Source of the DNA: Spinacia oleracea
Lineage: Eukaryota; Streptophyta; Magnoliopsida; Caryophyllales; Amaranthaceae
NCBI RefSeq assembly: GCF_020520425.1
Contig: NC_079490.1
Span: 4,030,001-4,094,000, forward strand
DNA: 64,000 nucleotides
Direction: 5' to 3'
Translations under genes and position numbers: made by a program
Shown: positions 55,001 through 64,000 of the stretch, one piece after another
How the letters are laid out: the number at the start of each line of letters is the position of its first letter
Numbering within the stretch: position 1 is the stretch's first letter
The notes under the pieces: generated by a model
Database searches by the model: none
What the model was told of the DNA's origin: nothing
Seen by the model: the letters and a program-made list of their open reading frames with translations, nothing else

Positions 55001-58000
55001 TTAATAGGATATTTCACAAAAAACTGAGCGCCACTTTTCTGTATTTCTTGAGTTTGTATTTGATATTTTAGAGGATCTCTTTTATAAAAGAAAAGAGTGG
55101 TTTAAACGCAGAAGGGGTTAACACCTGTAACCCGTTGCTATTAGTAAATGGAGGGATGTATATTTTGTACTTGGCTATGGGACTAACAATATATTATTTG
55201 AATTTGGAGTTTAAACATAGAAAACATGTATCTGCAAACTAAAACCTAAAAGGAGATGGGGGTGGGGGGAGAGCGGAAGGATGCTTTGGACGTAAAATAG
55301 TGCATGTGCTAGGCTGCTAGTTGTGAGGTAAGAGAGGTCAGTAAGTCTTCACTTGTCTGTATATTTTTAATTTATTTCTGCTGTCCCCCATTTGCAATGT
55401 TAGAATTTTGTAGAGATGTAAAGGAGGGAACGCGAGTAATGATGTAGTCTACTTATCATCACAGGATTCTTTTGTAAATATGGGGTAAACTTGTAAGCTG
55501 CCTCTCTAAAAGGTAAAGCAGATCTGGCCTTGTTGCTGTAGAATGTAGACTTTCAGACGTCCTGGTTTTTCCTTAGTAGGATGCATTTGGAACTTTGCAT
55601 TGCTATGTTGCGGAATGATGCTTATCAATTAACCATAAAAGTGATTAATATTGAATATTCCTTTGGCTTGAGGCAATTATATGGGAAAATTGATTCACTG
55701 AGCTCAGTAAATAATGGCGTCAAATGCTTGATTTGGACAGTCATTTCCTTTTACCATCTCCAAGGCTGTGGTTCCTTGATCTGGGCCAGGTTAGAACAGA
55801 GAAGCAACTGTTGTTTCTGAACTTGGCATAAACCTAGTTTGATATTTGACATAGGGGCTTTCAGAAGCAACTTTTTTCTGAGTACGGAGCGTTATTTGTG
55901 ATTGAGAAACAGGAAAGTAGTTCCATAATCTTAAATCTTTCTTATGATTTATAACCGTGACTGTGCATCCCGTTTTACATGGGTCCAGCGTAGAATAAGT
56001 TTTCTATAATTGTACTAGTAATTTATTTCCTGCAGAGAACTCTGATTAATGCGAGCTTTTGTTGTTCTCTGCCCCTCTGTTCCACACTGAATAAAATGTT
56101 CATATTATTTGTATGTTTGTTTAGTTTGCAAATATTTTATATTTGTGGTGCTCTTCCTGTTACATTTCTGAAATCATTTGACTTGAAAGTGTGTTTTATT
56201 TTTGTGTTGTTCTTGTATATAGAGTTACTTTATCTGTCCAATATTTTTGTTATTATGACAGCCTCCATCTCCTTTGTCATTAATTGAATTACCACTTTTA
56301 TACAGCAAAACTATACCATTTTGAGTGAAGCTGATATTCGTCAATGGCAAGAAAATGACATTTTGAAGATATCAACCGTGCTTTCAATTTCAAAGATCGA
56401 AGCGAGCATTCTTTTACGCCACTATAGTTGGTAAGTGATGATATGGTTCTTAGGCTGTTGAAGAAGCAATCAACTTATGAGTAGAGCGTTTTGCTATTTT
56501 CTATGTCTTTTTGTGTTTCAGGCTTGCAGAACTTATTGCTGTTTCTAATAGTTATATTAGTTATTTTATTTTGTTTCTGAGCTGTTAACTTATCAGTTTA
56601 TGTATCTGGATTTCATCTTGACTATGGTATTATCGTATTAAGCTTGACTGTTTGAGAGAATCTTTTGGGTTATGCGTACCTGGATGTCCTGACAAAATGT
56701 TGTTTGTGTGACCTTGCAGGAGTGTCAGTAAAGTAAATGATGAATGGTTTGCTGATGAAGAGAAGGTCCGCAACACAGTTGGTCTATTGGAAAGACCTGT
56801 TGTCGAATTCCCAAATGCAAGAGAAGTATGTAATGTGTACAACAAGATTTTCTTTTCCAGCATTTAAAGCTTTAGAGATACTGTGTTGTACATAAATAAA
56901 TTGTTGTATGATGTAAGAACTCCGGGATTGATGGTCAACATGCGTGTTTTCACTAGTCATTTAATGTTCCTTATATCTATGTGCTAAATGGAACAGATGA
57001 CTTGCGGGATTTGTTTTGAGGACTTTCCAAGTGATATGATGAGTACAGTTGCGTGTGGCCACCCGTTTTGTAACACATGTTGGGCTGGTTAGTTCTGAAT
57101 TCTTGTGTTCTGAACTTTGTTCTTTGTTCCTAAACAATATTTTGACTGTCAATCTCATCAGATTTTCATGCCCTCCTTAACCCTAAAGGGAAAAATATAA
57201 TAATAAGATGGGATTGGGTAACTTAAAATGCATTTTTTGTGTGGCATGCATTATTTTCTGTCTGTACTAATAGCTTTAAGTAATAATTTTTTTTTGGAAC
57301 TATAAGTCAGTTTTTGGTAGAATGTGTACTGGCCATATATTTGAGTAATGATGTTTTATTGTTTATAGATAATTTTCCAATAAGGTATTACATTTTGGAT
57401 TGTTAATTTTACAAAAAAAAAAGAAAACTTCTATGTTTATATTACATAGTTTTAAATAACATTTAGCTGTACAATATTTTTAATATTTGTTAGCTCATTA
57501 GCTGGTATGATCTAAGTTAATTGATTAGGAATGTTTCATTTTCTCTTCAAGCGTTCAAACATTTATACCAATTACATCCTCGTTCATCCCTTGGTCTGTT
57601 CCAAAATTTACCCTGATTTTCTTACGTGTCTTTGGGTCAGGTTACTTGGGTACGTCCATTAATGATGGCCCTGGATGTCTGACATTGCGATGTCCTGATC
57701 CATCATGTGCTGCTGCTGTGGGTCAGGACATGATAAATATGCTGGCTTGTGAAGAGGACAAGCAGAAGTATGCACGCTACTTTCTTCGGTCCTACATTGA
57801 AGACAATAGGAAGGTACATTTAATTAAGTTCTGTATAGTGGTGAAAACAATGGCACTTTATATCCTCGTTTGTTTCTGCGGATGCAGGTTTTTTTAATTT
57901 TTTCTGTTAAGATATTTTGCTGGATTCTTAAGAGTTTCGGTTCTCAAGAATGGTTACAGATAAAGAGTAAAATTGATAGCTAGATAAATAGACGTATCTA

Positions 58001-61000
58001 TAATCTATATGAGTCTACATACAGAGGTCAATGAATTTGGAAGTAGGCCTGGTTAAATGCGACTATACGCTACATTCTTTTAACCAGCTTTTGGTGAGAA
58101 GCCTGAGTTAGCTTCCCACTATCATTTTGCTCCATTCTTTTACTTGATAATACCATCTTCTGATAAGAATCCCCATTTAACGTTAGCTTGCCTCTTAACA
58201 TAATATTCCATACTTCTATTTTTGTAATTACCATCTTCTCTGTTATATGGCGAGGGATAGATACTTATATGAGATTGATTAAACATTCTTCAACAAATTT
58301 TCTTTCCTGTGTAGCTACCACTTCTGTTTTAGAGTTTTAAAGGCAAATAATTGAAACAGATTATTCCATGTAGTTGGCAGGGCTGTTGCATCTTTGTTGA
58401 ACTTTGTTTTTTGAGGTTTGCTAGTCCCATTTTCTTTATTGGTTCACTTGCTATGCGTTATTGTTTCATAGTTCCCAGCTCACAAATACCTCCTTATTGT
58501 TTCCCTACTGTTCTTATCTCCCGATTTCCAGTATTTTTTTCCTGTCACATTTGTTCATTGCTAATTTCGGAATACTACAGGCCAAATGGTGCCCTGCTCC
58601 TGGCTGCGACTATGCAGTTGATTTTGTTGTTGGCAGTGCACACTACGATGTGTCTTGCCGTTGCTCACATGGCTTTTGTTGGAGTGTAAGCTGTCCTTGA
58701 CCTTTTCTTATCTTTTTGTTGCTTTGTCTTGGAATGATCAGTGAATCAGTGTTTTAATTACATGGATGAAGCTGGCTTTACAAAGATTACGTTTCAGATT
58801 TTTTTTTCATCCATCACAAAGTTCTCTGAACATCTAGTCAATACTTCTCTGGCCCGTTATATATTGTTGGGTTGGGGGGAAGGATTTAAAATTCGAGTAA
58901 TGTATTTCTGATGTGCAGTGTACTGAAGAAGCTCATCGACCTGTCGATTGTGGTACAGTGTGCAAGTGGATAATGAAAAATAGTGCAGAGTCTGAAAACA
59001 TGAACTGGTATGGCATCACAAGATTTCTACGTGGTTAGTAGTGTCTTTTTTTTGGGGATTGTCTATAATGGGGCTTTAAGACAGTGGCATACAGTTTGAT
59101 ATTGTTTTCTTGTTTATATCATCCTATCAAGCTAATAGCATAAAGCTATTGCTGAACAGTAATTAATGAAGTTTAATGAAACTAGTGTTCTGTGCTTATG
59201 GCTTGTTATTTTGTCCTAGAAACAAATGTTGAAGCTTTAATTTTTTTTTGTGGCAACTGATTATACATGAAATTTATGTCTGTGAATTGATTAGTTATGG
59301 ATGCGTAAAAGCTTTGAACACTTGTTATCTGTGGTGCTGCTATTGCTTTTTATCTTTAGTGTTTTTACGTTAGCAAGATTGAATCCCAGAAGGGTTCCGG
59401 GTCTTTTTTTGTGAAGTTTTGAAATTTCCGGCGAATATTAATTATGTGCTTTTTTCAGTACTTCCACACAACTGTTTCCATTGGCGCTAACTCCCACACT
59501 TGGGCAATTTAGGTTTTGTCCTTCCGTTTAGTAACGCAAATTTCTTTGCTGACTTGTTTGCCCAACAAAATCTTAAACCAAGGAATACATAAATGCTAGA
59601 GACAATATTACTGAAGGACAATGCACATAGAGGTGGCCAACTTGCTCACATCTTCTACAGGGACCGTGTATAGTTAAAAAGTGCATTTCTTTATATTCAG
59701 GAGAATCTGAGTAGGATTCTTTTCCTTGACAGTTGTAGATAGAAAATCAAGCTTTAGTACAAGCCTTTGACCTTGCTGGGTAGGAATCAGCTTTGCCCCA
59801 TGGAATGAGATACAGACGTGCAATCTTGTGGTGACATTTGCAATGAAGCCTTTTGGTTCACCCTTTTGCATTTTAGTGAAAATCAACCAAGCTCTTATTT
59901 TGGAAACCAAATTCCTCGAGCCACCAAATTTGCTTCTTGTTTTCATTAATTAGGAAAGTTTGTAAGGGTCAACTCACCATGCTTTTTCTTGTGGGAAGAA
60001 AGATTGGAATGTTCTTCATTTTGGTACAGCTAGCTTGTCCTGAAGGCTAAAGGTACTTCTGGGAAATGGAATTTAGCAAAACTAGAAAATGATTAGTTGT
60101 GAAACATACATATTTTAATAGGTTCTCTTTTCATTATGTTGTTAAGGTCTTTGGTTTCTTGGCGAGTTGCAGGTGTTTGTCTGTTTATCTTCTCTTGTTT
60201 ATGCATGCAGCCGGATTAGTGTATAATTCCAGTTGATTTGTGCTTAGACTGGTATAATGATTCCTTGCCTACCTTTATGTATTATTGTTGGAGTTGCTTC
60301 TTCTCTATCAAAAGTAAATAAATCTTGTAACCGATTCTGAAATAATGTTTCTCTGATAGGATATTGGCCAACTCCAAGCCATGTCCAAAGTGCAAGCGAC
60401 CCATTGAGAAAAATCAAGGATGTATGCATATCACGTGTACGCCTCCCTGTAAATTTGAATTTTGCTGGTAAGCTTACGGTACTTGCATGGCCTATATTCT
60501 AGTACAAACTGTGCTATTCTGTTTTATCTTATTGCCTTTGTACTTATGTTCTTTGTCTACGTTGTTGACAGAGTTGTGAATTTAATTCCCCCACACCCTC
60601 CCAATGGAAGAAATGACGAAGAGAAGAAATTGTGGATTTAATAAGCATGCCATTTGACAAATTTTTGATTTTCTACCTTGCAGGCTTTGTCTTGGTGCTT
60701 GGTCTGAACATGGTGAGAGGACAGGTGGTTTCTATGCATGTAATCGCTACGAAACCGCAAAGCAGGAAGGAGTGGTAAGATGACCTGATTTCTAATTTCT
60801 GTGATGCACATTCTTTTTGAGTCTATTCATGTGGCATGCATATATATGTTGATGAGATACTTCCTGTTTTTTCGCAGTATGACGAGACTGAGAAACGTAG
60901 AGAGATGGCGAAGAATTCTTTAGAGAGATATACTCATTATTATGAACGTTGGGCGAGCAACCAATCGGTATGTAGTAGCTGATTCAAATTATTATTCTTC

Positions 61001-63774
61001 TGTTTCTTTGTGGTTATTGTCTCACGCATTTGGCTGGGATCAGTCCTTTCTGTGTGAGAAAATGCTTGTTGTGTTTTCCTTGTGGTTTCGAGCCCCTATA
61101 GCACGGAGTGTTATGGGTTACGTCAAAATGGGTGGGATGTTCCTGCAAGAGTGGCACAAGATGCATATGGTTGTTGCATTCCTTTTTGGGAAGATATTTG
61201 GAGAATATGTCAGCGTTTTAGTGTTTGTTTCTCTCAGTTACTCCATTTGTCTTCGTGATCATAGGAGTTATCTTCTTTAATTTTTATTTTAAGTTTTCAA
61301 TTAAGAATAGTGGCGGATTCCAGGGTGTGGATAGTGAACTCATCAAGGTCTTATACATGTAAATAGTTTATTCTTTGCTCGACTCAACCCAGTTTCCAGC
61401 TTTTCTGGTAGCAAACTTTATTTCGAAGGCGAGTGTTCCTCTTAAAGTGAGGGATTTTGTATGCCTTAGTGTTGGGTAGGAAAATAGGATCAGTATTAGT
61501 GACATGTTCCAGGAGCAAGAGCTGGGGTTGGTTATTTCATCACATTTCTGTTTGCTTTGTTGAGTTGCTAGTGAGTCTTTTGATCTATCTTTTTCACATG
61601 TATCTCTGTGTTGTGACGTGGCAAACTATATCTAAAGGAGGTTGTTAACTTTACAAGGACTCATAGGTTTTAGCTTATAAGTTTGTGGATTGGTTGTAGA
61701 TAAGGTTTCGTTGGTTTGCTTAGAGTAAGGAGAAGATAGAAGTCGTTGGGGTGCAACGCTTTTATGGAAATCATCTGGTGTTTGTTGCTGGAATGGATTT
61801 CATGGGTATTTTCAGAAGTGTTATTTTTACCCCGAAATAGTTTGAACACTTCCTTTTTCCTCAAGGTCCCGCCAATCTTTATTATCTCTTCCTTTCCTTT
61901 TGGACCCACTATCTTCTGTCACACATTTTGATCATGAAAATTGTTATAGGCAAGTTGCAATTTCACATACCAAACTTACTGAAGCGGAAGGGAACTACAC
62001 AGTATCTCATCATCTAGTAATTTTTCAAAAACAAACAGGAATCATATACCCCCATTTGGTACACCACGGGGGAAGAACAATTTAAGAAATTAGACAACAA
62101 AAGTAGAAGCCCGATGGACAGAAACTGAACATAACAATAGTGGGATGGAGGCCCCTATTTTAGGGGTTTGCTAAGGCCCAATTTTTTCTTTTAATTGAAG
62201 GTAACGATGGGGCATGGGCCTAGTCCTTGCCTGATCAGTGATCACTTCCTTCTTGTTCTTATTGGTCCACCTCTTCTCCTTTTGTTGGATGTGAATGCGA
62301 TCTTTTCATACCTCCTTGATGGCTTATTAGTGTTCATTCTCTTGGCATGTAATGAACCCAGATATCCTTTCTTACTTCTTAGTGTTCTTACCTCCTGTAA
62401 TGGTCATTCTCACCTTGTCACTCAATATTACTTCCCGAGTTTCATCTTTCGTCAATCAAGGTCTTACTAGTTGGTCTGTTTTAGCTGTCGTTTTTTTTTT
62501 GCAGGTCTCTAATTCACGTTTGGTTTGCTTGTGCAGTCTAGACAGAAAGCTCTTCAAGACCTTCAGCAGATGCAAAGTGTGCATGTAAGTATCCTTTCTT
62601 TCTATGCATGCTTGCTTCCTTGCAGGGCTTGTCATTTGGTTGTGAAATGTGATAGAAAAAAAATGTTAGTGGTAAAGTAGGACCAGGCTTTGGGATAGAT
62701 ATATGATACACTTCCAAACATTAATGTCTTGTATCGTAAAAGTGTATACTTTTCGTTTATTTGGAAATGAAAGTGACTGAAGATATTAATAATTCATGTA
62801 GAGCTGCATTCTTAGTCGCAATGATAACCCCTTCGCTTCCTATAAGCACATGTATGTCAATCTTTATTCATGTTTACTTATTAATTGCAAGTGGGTCGTA
62901 TCCCTGAAACTATTGCTGGATGTATTAGAGATCTCCATATGAAGTTATGGGGAGGGAAAAAGAAGATATGAATCTTTCAGTCATCATTATCTTTCTGGTT
63001 GTATATAGTTGTGTTTAGGGGAAGACGGGTTCTGTATATAGTTGTGTTCGGGGGAAGACCGGATCTATATATTTGCTGTTACTTGTTTTAAAATTGAGGT
63101 AAAACAAACATTAATCCACTGGTTTCAAATGGCTTTATTCTCCTCTTTTTCAATGCCAATGGTTCGCTATATAGGCATGAGCTTGTATGCTATTATTGCT
63201 CCAATACAATTCCCTCTCCTTTTTAATCACAATTTTTAAAAAATACTCTTCACTTTTCCTCTTCAAAACATCGAGGAAAGACCACACTTGCTGTGTGATA
63301 TAAACTGACGTCTGCCCATGTCTCCTAAAATCTGTTAGTAATATTTATTACAATAACACAATGACGATTTGTTGGTCATTTTATTTTATTACAATAACAC
63401 AGTGAAGATCTGTTAGTAATTTTATTTTTCATACAATAACACAATGACGATTTGTTTCTTTATCTTATACATGGCTTTGAAATGGAATTTCTACAAAAAT
63501 GTTGATGTTTTTTTTGCACATTGTAGTTAGAGAAGCTGAGTGACATACAATGTCAACCAGAATCACAACTGAAGTTTATCATTGAAGCATGGACTCAGGT
63601 AGGTAGTAGATTATTGTTCTTTTTTAGCTTTCCTGAATTTCGAGCCTCTCTTACGAAATTTGTTGTGCTTGCAGATTGTTGAATGTAGACGTGTCCTAAA
63701 ATGGACATATGCTTATGGCTATTACTTGCCTGAACACGAGCACGCTAAGAGACGGTTTTTCGAGTATATGCAGG
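52042..63774 (+). CDS. ARI8: ARIADNE RBR-type E3 ubiquitin ligase (ARI7/ARI8 type), 3' end outside window
   Basis: Thirteen exons: 52042-52209, 56306-56430, 56720-56825, 56997-57087, 57641-57813, 58581-58685, 58919-59007, 60360-60467, 60684-60774, 60878-60967, 62537-62584, 63527-63598, 63675-63774. Frames match throughout, giving 455 residues of an expected about 560. RBR ligases take ubiquitin from an E2 onto a cysteine, then onto the target. Visible parts: acidic N-terminus [19 protein letters not shown], a UBA-like region ([17 protein letters not shown]), RING1 [13 protein letters not shown]...[10 protein letters not shown], the [14 protein letters not shown]...[11 protein letters not shown] and RING2 [19 protein letters not shown], whose NQGC cysteine is the likely catalytic one. 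The Ariadne helical region begins with [25 protein letters not shown]. The start is the conserved MDSED. An in-frame upstream Met (52009) is less likely. The paralogue number is a best guess. Confidence 0.94.
52427..53430. repeat. three imperfect repeats of about 172-190 bp in ARIADNE intron 1
   Basis: Copies at about 52427-52598, 52599-52770 and 53238-53430 share GAATTTGGTGGTGGAAA, GGATYA-type words and GAGTGTGAGGCTAGARTTG. The first two are tandem. A smaller 20-bp duplication (TTAATTTCCTACAGTG) lies at 52795-52834. Confidence 0.7.
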
Positions 63775-63813
63775 GTATGCCATCTAGACTGGTTTTAGGT
63801 TTCAGGACATTAA

Positions 63814-64000
63814 CTAGTGTGTGGTCCGGGCGTTGCTCCGGGTTTTACTTTTAGTGGGGTTTACTTTTGTAAAAATGTGCCCATTTTCAAAAGATTGTAT
63901 TTTACATTTATATGGGAAAATATAACATACATTGTAGCTAGTTAAGATGGTAGGTGGTGAAACTTTAATCCATGAGGTTTGATGTTCGAACCTTGCTACA
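63814..64000 (-). mobile_element. Helitron 3' part, runs off the window
   Basis: CTAGTGTGTGGTCCGGGCGT and the hairpin bases that follow match the 3' ends of the Helitrons at 24617 and 24945, inserted after an A. It also has the A-box-like TAGTTAAGATGG (63939-63950) and GTTCGAACC (63984-63992). It lies in ARIADNE intron 13. Confidence 0.75.

Noticed and set aside
62585-62600. Possible U12-type intron (GTATCCTTT) after ARIADNE exon 11
   Set aside because: The GTAAGT four bases earlier gives the correct reading frame and the family's expected residues, so it is an ordinary U2 donor.

Overview
This is a plant nuclear window. It has intron-rich genes, families found only in plants (an FT-type flowering gene, a chloroplast phosphoglycolate phosphatase, RETICULATA-related, ARIADNE), AT-rich spacers and dense transposon debris. 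Proteins and repeat style suggest a eudicot, perhaps Caryophyllales/Amaranthaceae; that placement is an inference from general impression, not a measurement.

Layout. 1-750 holds the last exon of an FT-like gene that starts upstream of the window. 1748-7621 (minus) is a two-exon GLAUCE-like BAHD acyltransferase whose 4.5 kb intron contains a hAT element nested in another hAT and two CACTA-type MITEs. 7.9-14 kb is a repeat zone (MITEs, a small Helitron, a Mutator-like foldback element, a tandem array split by a Stowaway-like MITE). 14233-15312 (minus) is an intronless RETICULATA-RELATED chloroplast protein gene. 17196-21436 (minus) is a two-exon INO80D/KANL2-like zinc-finger gene with a 3.5 kb intron. 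21.4-26.5 kb is gene-free and holds Helitrons, including one inserted into a sibling copy.

26602-38188 is a complete young Ty3/gypsy Tat-lineage retrotransposon: 426-bp LTRs with 3 differences, ATTTT target duplication, and an open gag-pol frame of about 1917 codons on the minus strand. It carries a second, antisense, six-exon gene (27468-30885) with its own TATA box and poly(A) signal, and a 46-bp tandem repeat array between the two convergent genes.

39071-49733 (plus) is the eleven-exon PGLP1 gene for photorespiratory phosphoglycolate phosphatase. Its first intron contains a young 5 kb Ty1/copia element in antisense orientation; gag and pol of that element are in one frame, split by a single amber codon. 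52042-63774 (plus) is the first thirteen coding exons of an ARIADNE RBR ubiquitin ligase (ARI7/ARI8 type), which runs off the right edge with a Helitron in its last visible intron.

The host genes are unrelated in function and do not form a cluster. The most unusual biology is the antisense spliced gene and repeat array inside the Tat element, and the Helitron family carrying tRNA-like A and B boxes. Exon borders were read by eye from GT/AG sites, reading frame and family resemblance.
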